In this document: piece by piece, positions 11,557-22,768 of the stretch | How the letters are laid out: the number at the start of each line of letters is the position of its first letter | Position numbering within the stretch: position 1 is the stretch's first letter | Assembly: GCA_013399695.1 (NCBI GenBank) | Contig: VXAU01002307.1 | Location: 276,630-340,629 of the forward strand | Length of the DNA stretch: 64,000 nucleotides | DNA from: Formicarius rufipectus | Taxonomy: Eukaryota > Chordata > Aves > Passeriformes > Formicariidae | Reading direction: 5' to 3' | Notes under the pieces: model-generated | Told to the model about the DNA's origin: nothing | The model's input: only the letters and a program-made list of their open reading frames with translations | Database searches by the model: none | Program-made: the position numbers and the translations under genes

Positions 11557-14500
11557 AGTAGGGAAGAGCAGCAAGACCTGAACCTGCCAGTGGAGGAGAT
11601 CGTCATGGACTGACCACAGGAGGCTGCTTCCAGGGAAACTGCAGGGACACATCCTGTTCCTCCAGCACAGGTGATGGGTCTAGCCCAGAGGGTGCCTGGA
11701 CATTCAGGGCAGGAAGGGCTCATCCAGGCTGTCTCGACCAGTCTCCTCCTGGGGAAGAGTGCCTTAATTCATTGTAGGGTTTTGATGGCAACTTCAGACA
11801 CCTTTGTCCAGGCAAGTGGTTGCTCACCAGTCCCAAGCCAGCCTGGCAAGTTCAAGCTGTTGAGCTGGTATGTTCAGCTCCACTGTCCAGACCTGGAGTT
11901 CCTAAGAGATGCCAGGCTGGCAAAAAGGAGCCAAACCCAGGGCTGAGGCAGCCACTGAGCACGACTGAAGCAGACAGTGGCTCATCACTGACATGGAATA
12001 TGACAGCCAGGTAGGAGCTGTCCAGTGAAGATTTGGGTCAATTCAGGAAAAAAAAAAAAAAAAAAAAGGAAAGCAAAGGCACCAAGGATGGGATGATCTT
12101 GTGGGAACACACTCACATGAGTGCAGTGATCCTGTGTAATACCCCCACAAGCTCTGGGATCCCACATGTGGTGTGCGGCTCTCCTACCTCCCTGCGCGGG
12201 GCTGCAGAAGCTCCTCTGCTGCAGTCAGCTCAGCCTTAATTGACATGTGTTGAATCTGGGTTTGGGCAATTATGTATTTACATTATGTCAGCAGTTGTCA
12301 ACAGCCCAGACATCTGCTCGCTCATCATGCCCGAGCCAGGCATTGCAGAGACATCTGACCCTGGAGCAAGATGCTTGGGCTTCTGCACACACAGCCAACA
12401 GGCAGCCAAGTGCCTCTCTTCCACAAATGCTCCATCCTTCCCTGGCGTCACTGGTGAGAGACAGAGAGTGACCTCCTGCCCATGGTGCCATCCCCTGCTC
12501 CAGAGTTAAAAAAGCAGCCTGAGGTTATTCCACAAAACTACACCCTGGAAGTCAAGATCAGCACCTCTGCTGCTACAGAGGCATTTGAATGATGAATCAG
12601 GAAAAAGTCGGCGGGGAATTGTCCCCTGAGTCAGCCTGGAGTCAGGCAGCAATGGCAACTCACCATCACTCAGCTCAGCTGCCAGGACTGAGGGCAGCCA
12701 GGGCAGAGCTTGTCCTGAGAGATCCAACCCTCCTTCAGCTTGCTCCTGTCGTGCTCTGGCCCCAGCCCTTTTGGCACCAGGAAAAACCAGGGGAGAGAAG
12801 CATGACTTCTGCTGCATCACAATGGGACAGGACCGAGGCACCTCCTTCTTCTCCAAGCTTGCCAGGATGCAAAGGTGGAGCACCCTGCTCCCGCTCCCAC
12901 AGCAGGATACAGAACCACACCATCATCCTCGTGGCAGTGCACAACCTGCCTGCTTAGTGCTCTGGGGACTTCTCTACTTTCCCTGGCACTCGTGCCTCAT
13001 CTGCACTCCCCTCCAAAACTCAAGCCCTGTTGATGCCCTCAGCCATGCCAGCACCTTGCCTGCACCTGCCCAGTTCAGCCAGGGCAGCAACTCTACAGTC
13101 CCACAGCCTTTGGAGGTGTCAGGGGGATGATGCTATTCCAGAGCTCTTCAGTGTCATCCGAATTGCCTCACTCTGGCGCTCCTTCCCTGTGACAGCCCCT
13201 CAGTAGCACAAGCAGAAGTGCCTCTCTGTCACCACTGGGGGAAAACCATCTCCTGCTCCCAGGTAGAGCCTTGGCTCCCTGAGAGCCACCCCTGCTGCTC
13301 CTCAGTCCCCTCCCTGACTGGGGAACTGCGACGTAGCACCTTTGTTCCAGTGGCACAGCCACAGCAGCCGGCGGGCTCACAGGGACTCCAAAACTCAGTC
13401 CAGGGCACAGGATCTCACCAGCAGTGTGGCAGCTCTGCCACTCAGGAGTAACAGGTGTATCAAGGACAGACCCTCATGGCAGGATGCAACAGCAGCCCCT
13501 GTGCTCAAAATCATACAGCCCACTGCTCCAGGGGAGAACCTAGGCAGGTTTGGAAGCCCACTGAGGCTTCTTGCACACCCAAAGGCTGTCCAGCTTATCC
13601 TCTCTGCCACTCCAGGCAGCCCTGGAAAACCAAGAGAGGGTCTCCTCCAGGCAAACACCGACCTTTCAAAAGGTTTGCACTGTCAGCAGAGTTGGGAGTA
13701 CACCAGGAGTAGAGAGATGTATGATCTGATGGTGCCTCTGTGCCTTTCAGCTCTTCCAGCAAAGTTCAGCAAGAAGCACTAGTTGGACAAGAGAAGGTTG
13801 GGTAGAGCAGGTTGCTCAACACTCAGACACACAATGTGGAGGCACTGAAGGCTTTAAGCCACCACTCAGAGCAACCTTCCATCCTCCAGCCTCCAAGCAG
13901 CCATCAGCAGTTCCTTCCTATCCTGTGGGCTGTTATCTGAGTAAAAGACTCTCTAAGTGCCTGACAAACACTTGTTCTTGGCAGGGTCAAAAAACAAATG
14001 GGACCCAAGACCACAACATGCCCAGACAGGGTCGCAGTCACCCTGACGGACAGCCCCAAGCAGGGACTCCTGAACAGTGCAGCCACCGATACCTCCCCAA
14101 ACCCTTCTGCACCACCCAGGCCTCCTGTACCAGCCTGAGCATCCGTCCTGGCACAGCCACCACCTAAGGAGGACCAACAGCACTCAGGCTCCATCAGCAC
14201 AACTGCCCCAGAAGGGAAACAGGCTCCCACAGCATTCCACACCCTGACTGCAAGGAGTCTCAGAGTGCAGGAACCTTGTGAATCCCACTTTTAGCCCTGC
14301 TTCCCAGAACCGGGCAGAAAAGCAGTGCTGAGATAGAAGCTTCAAACAGAAGGGTCAACAGAGCTCCAAGACACCTTCCTTCCCCAGGGAAGAGTGTTGG
14401 TGATCTTGGGCAGAGAAACCCCAAATCAGGGTCTGGTGATGCCCAGAGATACCCTGGGGTACTCTTCTGCCCCGGGAGTGCGTGGAGTAGGCAGCAGGAG

Positions 14501-14789
14501 CTCCCACTATGCTTCCTGGGAAGATGTGAGTAATGCCGGAGCAGGGAGGGGGCAGTTCAGGAAGGGATGCAGGCAGGGATGTGCTGGGAATGGTAGGCAG
14601 AGAACTCCACCTCTGCCAGTTGCTTAGCAACCAGCATCCCACAGGAGCCCCCTCACCCGCACATCCCTGCCAGCAGCACCAGCTTTGCTGCAGAAGCTCT
14701 GGAAGCAGAAGTGAGTCCAGAGAGGAGCTGAGGGGCGGAACGGCTGGGTCCTGTCCAGCCTTTCATCCATCAGTCCCCTAAATCCATCT
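11557..14789. other. Unique sequence with one poly(A) tract, no gene recognised
   Basis: This 3.2-kb interval contains an uninterrupted run of about 20 A at 12048-12067. No element with target duplications can be seen around that run. No exon is recognised. Confidence 0.55.
12048..12067. repeat. Poly(A) homopolymer tract
   Basis: About twenty consecutive A residues. It could be a retroposed tail, but the sequence upstream matches no element I know, so I call only the tract. Confidence 0.8.
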
Positions 14790-15248
14790 CCTCAGAGTTG
14801 CTCTCCATCAACTCTCCTCCCAGCCTGTACTTGTGCTTGGGATTGCCTGACCCAGGAGCAGGACCTTGGCCTTGTTGAACCTGCTGGCCTGTCCAGGTCC
14901 CTCTGGATGCCCCATCCCCTCCCTCCAGCCTGTGACTGCACCCACAGCTCCATGTCACTGGCAAACTCGACGAGGGAGCATCAGTCCCACTGTCCGTGTC
15001 ACTGACAGAGACACCAAAACAGCGCCGGTCCCAGCACTGACTCTTGAGGACACCACGTGTCACTGGGCTCCACTTGGACAGCAAGTCCTTGACCACAACT
15101 CCTTCTGTGTGACCACTCAACCAATTCCTTATCCACCAAGTTGCCTGAAGTTGCCTGTCTGTTAAATCCACGTCTCCAGTTTAGAGACATGGATGTCACG
15201 CAGGACAGTGTCCAATCCAGGTAGGTGACATCAGTCGCTCTCCCCTCA
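14790..15248 (-). pseudogene. CR1 ORF2 reverse-transcriptase fragment, decayed
   Basis: The minus strand encodes a broken piece of the CR1 reverse transcriptase. One frame reads WWIRNWLSGHTEGVVVKDLL then KWSPVTRGV, matching the CR1 segment around the thumb side of the palm domain. The next frame supplies QESVLGPALF, the 'PQGSVLGPVLF' motif. Downstream are residues equivalent to 'SDIDSG' and 'LEG-DAIQRDLD'. The catalytic FADD box is lost (residues near LPVTWSCGCSH). Frames change at least twice, so no protein is made. This is a LINE internal fragment without a 3' end, left by truncation or deletion. Confidence 0.88.
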
Positions 15249-17387
15249 TGCTGGAAGGGCAGAAGGGCTCTCACCCAGCACCACACAACCCACCATGGAC
15301 ACTGATGTGTCCTGAGCCCTCCCTGAGCTCTAGTGAGCATCATCCCTCACATCTGGTTCCCTCCTGCAATTCCCTGAGCAGCAAAGGGCAAATTACAAGC
15401 CTTAGCATCACTGTTCCTTCCCAACTAACTGACAAAGGCCAACAGGTATGGGAAAATCCCTCCAAACATCTTAATATTCCTTTAGAGGGAAGAAAATGTT
15501 ACAAGTTCACAGGAAGAAGAGCCACAGATCAATAAGTGAAACAGGCAGGAGCTCAACAAAGACAATTCCTCTTGCAACCTTTCTGGACACTGCTGGCAAT
15601 TTATATTGTTACTCATCTCCCTTCCAAGGGAAGACGCATTACCTGGCTGGAAAGAACAGCAGGAAATTACCATATTAACCATAGAAAATTATAACTGGAA
15701 AATAAAACTAGGGCTTCCTTAAACTGTTCCCAGCACTGGGAACCTCTCTACCAGAGGTCTGACCTCTCATGGGTCAGAGCTAAGGAATTAAACCAAACTT
15801 ACCCTTTGACTTGGCACCCAGAAATCTAACTAATCACCAGTGCTGCAAGAAATCAATGCACCCACCAGCACATTGCTCCCAGGCCTCATTCAAAAAGCAG
15901 AGCGGCTTCCATGAGCTTTTTTGCTCTAGCAGACCTCTTGCATCTCGACACTGAGGGCAGCAGCCCTGTGCACGAAAGGAGCCTGAGATACCTGCAGCTG
16001 GGTCTCCAGAGGCTGCCCCGCAAAAGCCCCCAGCCTCCCTCACATTCCCAGGGCCATGCCAGCGGGAGGGGAGACACTACCTGTATGGACACACTGGATG
16101 GTGGGGCACAGCATGCCATGTCAACTCACCAGCACCATCAAAAGCAAAGGTTTTTCAGTGAAGTGGGGGAGAATATCTTAGTTGGGGTTTTTTGTTTGTT
16201 TACTTTTTTGTAAGGTACTTTATGCAACAAAATAACTACTGCTATAGGGATTTTAAGTAAAATACAAAGGCCTCAGAAACCCATTTTTCTTTGAGTGCAG
16301 GTTCAATAAGGTTCAGGGGGCTGGTCACAGGCCCCAGCAGGGCCAGGGCAGCCACCAGGAGACTGGCAGACTGCAGTGCCAAGGCCCATGACATGCAATT
16401 GGCACTGGCTTCTGCCAGAGACCAAGGTACTGATACCTCTCCAAGTGCTGCCTGGATCCAGTCCTGACACTACAATGCCAGAGCTTGGCTTTTATTTCAT
16501 TTGCTTTGTACTACTCCCAAAGACAAAGTTGAAAATTCTGTTTTCTCATTTTTGAACTGACAGTTCAAGTCTGACTCACCTCTCAGGTGTAGGCAGCTCC
16601 CAGCAGCCCTGGAAGCAGCATCTAGTGCCCACAGGTGGGTGCAAGTCCATTCCCACCTGCCCACACTCACCCCAGGCAGGACTCCAGCCCAAGTGTGACA
16701 CCAGGTTTTACACTTCATGTGAGTCCCTGGCCTTGCTCTTCAAAGCAAAGTCATTTAGACAATGCATAGACAAAATCCTGACAAACCCATTCTATGGTCA
16801 ACTGGGAGAGAGGAACAGAGACCTCCACTTCCCACTGCAGAGCTGTCCCAGCCTCATTTTCCCCCATGCAGCACCCTCCAGGCCTCACCCCAAGAGGGAC
16901 CCACCACGCCAGCCTCCTCCCAGTCACAGGGTTGACATTTTCTGGGAAGCAAGTATTGCTAGTTTTCCCTCACTCTCTCCCAGACCTTCCATTTTACCTC
17001 CTGGACAATCCTGAGCAGGGCAGGTTTTTTTCTTGGCTGTTTAATCTCACCCCAGCTCCCAAAGGATATTTGCTCATTACCTGCAGAAACCCAGCTACCT
17101 TTGATGTGTCTCAAATTCTACCCCCAGGCAGATGATAAGTATTCAGGGAAGTTGGACAATTGAATGACAACAGGAGGAAAAGTTGCAGAAGAAGCTTAAC
17201 ACATAATAATAAATAAAGGGTAAACAAAAAGAAACCTAAGCAGAGCTTCTCCTTTCCCACCACACCCAAGGGCAGAGTGTACTACTCCAAGAGGAAGGTC
17301 CCAACTCAGGTACCCTGAACACAAAGCCCTGCTCCTAGAACATGGGATGCTGTGCTCAGCCCAACACTGGAGCAGGAATCCCACTGC
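15249..17387. other. Unique sequence, no gene recognised
   Basis: AT-richer from about 15,450 to 15,720 and 16,140 to 16,270. No repeat or exon is recognised. An AATAAATAAAG run at about 17,208 resembles polyadenylation signals but has no supported gene upstream on the plus strand. Confidence 0.5.
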
Positions 17388-17562
17388 CACAGCCAGGCTG
17401 GGAGCAGAGACAGGGCTGGCACCTAGGATCCAATTGCCACAGCTAGGCTGGAAATAGGGACCCCTCAGATGGGCTGGAAGCAGGGACTACACAGCTAAGC
17501 TGGGAGGTGGGATCACACCACCACTGCTGAGCTAGGAGCTGGGATCCCACAGCTAGGCTGGC
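17388..17562. repeat. Degenerate short tandem repeat
   Basis: About six irregular units built on CACAGCTAGGCTGGAAGCAG with GGGATCC-like spacers are visible. Spacing varies from about 24 to 50 bp. Divergence between units is high, so the array is old. Confidence 0.7.
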
Positions 17563-20500
17563 CCCTAACAGAGCAATTTGTGTCCAGGAAGTCCTGGACC
17601 ATGGACCAGGCCAAGAAATCCCAGGTGGCACTGGGAAAGCCTCAGGCAGGATGTGGGACACAAATCCAGTGGTGGATTTGAGCTCAGCCAGGTCCAGCCC
17701 AGCCTCAGCCCTCTGTCGTGCCCAGCCCAGCCTGCTAGCAGGGCTGCTGACCATGGAGCAGACACACCACAGCTCCCACAAGCATGAGGCTCCAGTGCTC
17801 TCACCACAGCAGGAAAGGAACAAGATGCCTCTTACAGGGTGCAGCCACTGGGCTTCCAAACAGCGGGCAGGACACTCATCCCACAGCAGGGAGGACAAGT
17901 GTGGGCAGCTGCTGGGGGATGCCCAAGGCTGGGCATGCAGGAAAATGCACTTGCCCAGAAGATATGCTGGATGGGTGATGGCAATGTGGGGACACAGGCA
18001 GGGCTGTAGCCCCGGCAGACCGGCAACATGCTGCCCCCACTTCTGGGCTGGCAAATCACCATGTGCCTCTGCTCATCAGTCGCTGGACACTCCTCGGGGA
18101 CCTGAAGGTGGCCCATGGCAAGTCCTTTCTAGAGGAGGAGAGAAACCTGGACTTTACATGAGACAGGGCTGCCCATCTTGCTCACCAGGTGGATGACCTG
18201 AGTGGTGGCAAGGCCACCTGCCCCAATTGACAGCATTATTCTATAGGGGCCAGCACAAGGGACCTACTTGGATATGGTTCTGGAGCATGGGCCCCTAATC
18301 CATGCCAGAAGCACCCACATCCATCCAACTCTACCAAGCCTGCCCAGGTTCAGGACATCCATTCAGAGCACTGCTGCAGCCACAGCCACCGGGAGCCAGT
18401 GGTGAGGGTGCTCCATCACCACGGCCCTTGGGACAGGACAGCACATAAACGCCTAAGCACTGCAACAAGTCAGAGACTGTCACTGGGACTGTTACTGGTG
18501 GCAGCAAAAGGCTGGGACACAAACCATCTGGCAAGGCCTCAGCATCTGCCACATCCCATGTCTCTGTCTCCTCAGCAACCCGGATACCAGCCTTCTCATT
18601 TGCAGCTGAGCAGGCTTGTACACAAAAGACATGCTGAATCTGTAGCAGGATTAGGGCAGCCCTCTCCTTCCTTCATCCTCCCAAATTCATCCATCCCAAA
18701 ATTTCCATCCAAAATTCATCATTAGACAGAACTTTGCAATAAGGAACAAGAAGCATCACGTCAGGGTCCTGGGAAGTAGCAGGGCTTCCGCTCAACCCGC
18801 CTGCCACCACCACCAGATGTACTGAGAAACACTATCATTTTGGCTGGAGGAAAGTGGGACCCGCTGACCAGCCACATGTGGAGTGACAACACTGTCTCAG
18901 TGCCAGCTACTTAAAATGAATACATGCACATGGGAGCTGGACAAGCATGTCCAAGTGACACCAGTGGCAGCAAGACCCAACTCACTCTCCATCCAGCAAA
19001 TCCAGTGGCCTCAGAGGCTCCCAAAGTTCCTCACTGCAGCACAGAACTCCCTCTGATGCCCCGTCACCCCACCAAGTATCCTGCCTGCTGTGCAGGTGGG
19101 GAGGGATACAAGACAAGACCCAAATCCCAGGAAGCATATGGTTCCATGAAGAACCAGCCCAGAGATCCCTGAGCAATGTCAGAGTAGAGCAACCACCAGC
19201 CATGCAGAGGACACTTTCAACAGCCTGAAATGCTGTGCACAGGCACAACAAACACCTGATCTCTCCAGACCAAATATCCCCGAGGGAAGCACCAGAGAGG
19301 CAGGTAGCCCCAGCACCCCAAACCTGCACCCAGGTCAGCTGAAATGAGGGGAGCAGAACTTGTTGAGCTCCAACCAAAGAAGTACTTGGTAACTGTTCTC
19401 GTAACTGCTGAAGATGGGAAGTGGCCCAAACACTGTTCAACCCCTTCAGCAATTAGGAAGAAAGCCAAGAAAGGAAAATTTCGGTGGTAGAATAAAGGAG
19501 AGAACAGCAAGGGCTGTGGTGGAAATATGCTGGAAGACTACCAGAGAGGTGCCATGACTAGTATCTGGCTGTTGGAAGATGGTGGCCCAAATCATATCTG
19601 CACCAGTGCCAGGTGCTCTCCAGAACATGGTCCAGCCTGCATATCACCCTTGGGAGCAAGTCATGTAGCATCCCAGCCCACGCTGTGCCTGCTCAGATGC
19701 TGCCTGCAGCTTCATATCCCTTGGGCCCTCCTGTGCCACAAAAGCTGTTGAAACACCAGTCCCAGGTGGCAAGTCCTCCTCCACAGGGAATTGAGAACAG
19801 ACAGCTCTTCCTTTCCACCCAGCCGCAGTGAGATCACCAGTCTAGCAAGGAAGGAGCCCATTCCAGCCCTTCACACCCTTGGCCAAAAGCACTGGGGGAA
19901 GTGGGGTGGTACCTGACATAGGAACAGAGGTATCCATCACTCTTGAGACCTGTCAAGGATTTGGGCAAGCTCATGGCCATCTGAGCAACAAAGCTGAAGC
20001 TTCTCAGGAAAGTTCCATCATCTGTTGCCCAAGCAGACAACCCTGTATGACAAAGGTGGGGCAGGATCCCAGCATGGCTCAGGAAAGAGGAGCCTCCAAC
20101 AGACAGGCAGATGGGTCAGAGATGGGTGGGCACACCAGTTCAGACCACCATGACACAGCACAGGAGAAGCCCAGCTTCTAAGTGGTTTGATGGAGAAGAG
20201 GTTAAAAGAATCAGCCAAGGCAAGCAGGGTGTTCATCCAGCAGCCAGCCTTTGCCAAGAGTTTGAGGGAGCTCCCACCAGCCCTCACACACACACTGCCA
20301 CATACCACAAACATGTTTGCTTAGCTGCAGCCAAGGCAGCTGTGATGGCACACAGTAAGGCTCAGTGACCAAGGCATGTCTTGCAGCCAGGATGGGCTCC
20401 AAATCAAGAGGAAAGTGCAGCAGCAACCCGGAGGCTGGGCAGAGCACAGGCAGGGGATGGCAGGGCTGCCAGCCCTGCTGGAGTTCCTCTGCTCTCTGGG

Positions 20501-21587
20501 GTGGACAGCAGGGACACAGAACAGCTTCATCTTCCCAACTACTCCATAAAACAGACTGACAGTGTCTCTCAGGTCTAAGGAGATCTGTGCACTGTCTTGG
20601 AACAATTATTTTTATAAGGAGACACCTCAGCAGCTGCTCTGTGCCCACTTGAACTTTACAACCATTAGAAACTACTCATGAACAGAGCTCTGGGGTTAAA
20701 CCACCTCAAGTGACACATCCCAACAGTGCCAGGGACTCTGCCTGGGGGATGGGGTAGTTGTGCCCAAGAGCTGGCCCTACCCTGCTGGACCCCCATGCTT
20801 TTTGGATGGGGAAGGGGCTGTCCAAGAGGTGCCACAGCCAAGTGGAGCAGTCAGCCCAGACAGGGACCAGATTTTTCAGGTAGACACTGGGACCACTAAA
20901 TGCAAACATCCCTCCCCTCCTACTCCAAGTCTCACACAGGGACAGCTCTGGAGCAGAGCCCTGGAATGTTCTGGTGCAGCAGAGGAGGGAGACTGAACCA
21001 AAAGCTTTGTGAAACCAGCTCACCCAGCTGCTGCTGAGTACTGCAGGCCACCAGCAGGGTACCTTGGATACATACCAGGAGCAGGCAGGGATGTTGTTGC
21101 ATGGATCACCCATCACCAGAGAACGCTCTTCCTCTGTCTAGACCACTCACCAACACGGAATACTCTTCCTCCTGCCTTAAGAGTAGAGAGTTGCTTCCAT
21201 CCTACTGCAGGTCCTCTGCTGTCCCAGCAGCTCTCACCCTCAGATGAGGACAGAGACCATAAGTTCAGCCACCCTGTACTGGGATGTGGGAAACAGGGGA
21301 GATCAACCGCTCTCTGTGCAAGAATACCCTGGGAGGCAGTGTTTTGGAAGAGGAGAGGAGCTTGAGGGGCTGAACAAGGGGAGCCACCAAAGGGAGCCCA
21401 GCTCAGGCACAGGCTCAGCCTTCCCCCATCACCTCTTTCCTTCCAAAGGAAGGGCCAAGGGCTCTGCCCAAAGTCACCTTCTTCTGTTCTGCAGGCCCAG
21501 GAGGGCCCTGCTTGGGTTTGAAGTGGTAGTACAAAGTGTCATGTTCCCCAAGAAAATGGTCACACCTTGCCACCAGTTTCAAGGAGA
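17563..21587. other. Unique sequence, no gene recognised
   Basis: Four kilobases with no interspersed repeat that I can name. The open frames, including two of about 180-200 codons near 17,440-18,200 on opposite strands, have low-complexity composition and no motif. Confidence 0.5.
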
Positions 21588-21640
21588 ACAGAGTAGTTCA
21601 GTTGGAAGGGATCTACAATAACCATCAGTCCAAATAATGG
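21588..21640 (-). repeat. CR1-like 3' end, short
   Basis: The plus strand reads GTAGTTCAGTTGGAAGGGAT followed by a diverged 'CTACAATGATCATCTAGTCC' segment, the reverse complement of a CR1 subfamily 3' end. The recognisable part is only about 50 bp. Confidence 0.55.
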
Positions 21641-22569
21641 ATGATCACCTCTGAGTGGTCCCAAGGAATCAGCCCTTTCCCTTCACTGCTGCCTAACCAG
21701 TCTCAGCAAGCCCTTCCAGACACCAGGAGGTAGAACGCAGTATCAGCTGTGAAGGAGTTTCAGGAATACAAAGAAAGAAGCAGCTCATTGCCAGCACGAT
21801 CACTGTGCCATGATCAAAGTTTCACCAACCTTTCCCAGAGCAGTGGGACACCTCCCTCAGCACACACAGCAGCAGCAGGCCCAGCTGGCCTGGGCTCTGC
21901 TGGGAAGGATCCGCTTGTGCAGACTTGCCGGGGAGCTGGGACCTACAGGCGACCAGCAGAGGCTGGGTGAGCCTGCCCAGAGTGCACAGACACAGAGCAG
22001 CTCTGCTGGGCTACGTGTCCTCCTGCTCCCCACGCCACCCCAGCACGGGCAATCGCAGCAGGGACTCACACTTCCACGCAAGGGCAGAGCTTTCTGCAGG
22101 GCACTGTGAAACACTCCCATGTCAGCTGTGGCTTGTGCCCAGCCTCCCGGGGCCGGAGCATTCCTCATGCTGAGCTCCAGTGCATAGCCCACGGCACTCA
22201 GACTCCATCCTGCAGGGAAACTGAGGCACACGGAGATGCAGGAGCACAAGGAATCCACCACTGAAGCTGGGCCGGCACCTCCACCTCAACCAATTCCAAA
22301 ACTGGTCATCCAGCACCCAAACTCTTCACCGTACAGGAACAGGAGAGGAAATCCAGTCACTCTCCTTTCTCTCTCAGCTGACATGCACCCCGGGACATGG
22401 GCGGAGTTGGCATCTCACTGGACCCACAAAATGCCTGGAGGAGGAGAGCTGCTTATAAAACATGGGGACCTGACCTGTTCAGAGCCAGAGACATCTCTAG
22501 TCCTGAGAAACCCATCACAGCCTTCAGAAGAGAAACAGATCCCCTGCCCACATCTGTGCCTACAAAGTA
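21641..22569. other. Unique sequence, no gene recognised
   Basis: Nothing recognised except moderate CpG content between about 21,900 and 22,160, which is too sparse for a CpG island. Confidence 0.5.
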
Positions 22570-22768
22570 ATAGAATCTCCAGAGCGGGAAGGGACCCGAA
22601 AGGATCACTGAGTCCAGCTCCTGGCCTCACACAGGATAACCGCAAAATCCCACCACGTGCCTGAAAGCATTGTCCCAATGCTCCTTCTACTCTGTCAGAC
22701 TTGGGGCTGCAAACACTGCCCTGGGAGCCTGTTCCATTGCTTGACTACCCTCTGGGGGAAGAACTTGC
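22570..22768 (-). repeat. CR1 LINE, 3' fragment
   Basis: Reverse-complement CR1 starting TAGAATCTCC, with 'GAGTCCAGCTCCTGGCC', 'ATCCCACCACGTGCCTGA' and 'GGGAGCCTGTTCCATTGC'. It is the same 3'-end variant as the copy at 63,582. Confidence 0.85.

Noticed and set aside
12048..12067. A poly(A) tract as the tail of a processed pseudogene
   Set aside because: No gene-like sequence upstream and no target duplication around it.
14770..15171. A 133-codon minus-strand frame that looked like a gene
   Set aside because: It translates to a degraded CR1 reverse transcriptase with frame changes and a lost catalytic box, so it is a LINE relic.
17443..18054. A 203-codon minus-strand frame
   Set aside because: Part lies in a degenerate repeat, a long plus-strand frame overlaps it, and no domain or splice context supports it.
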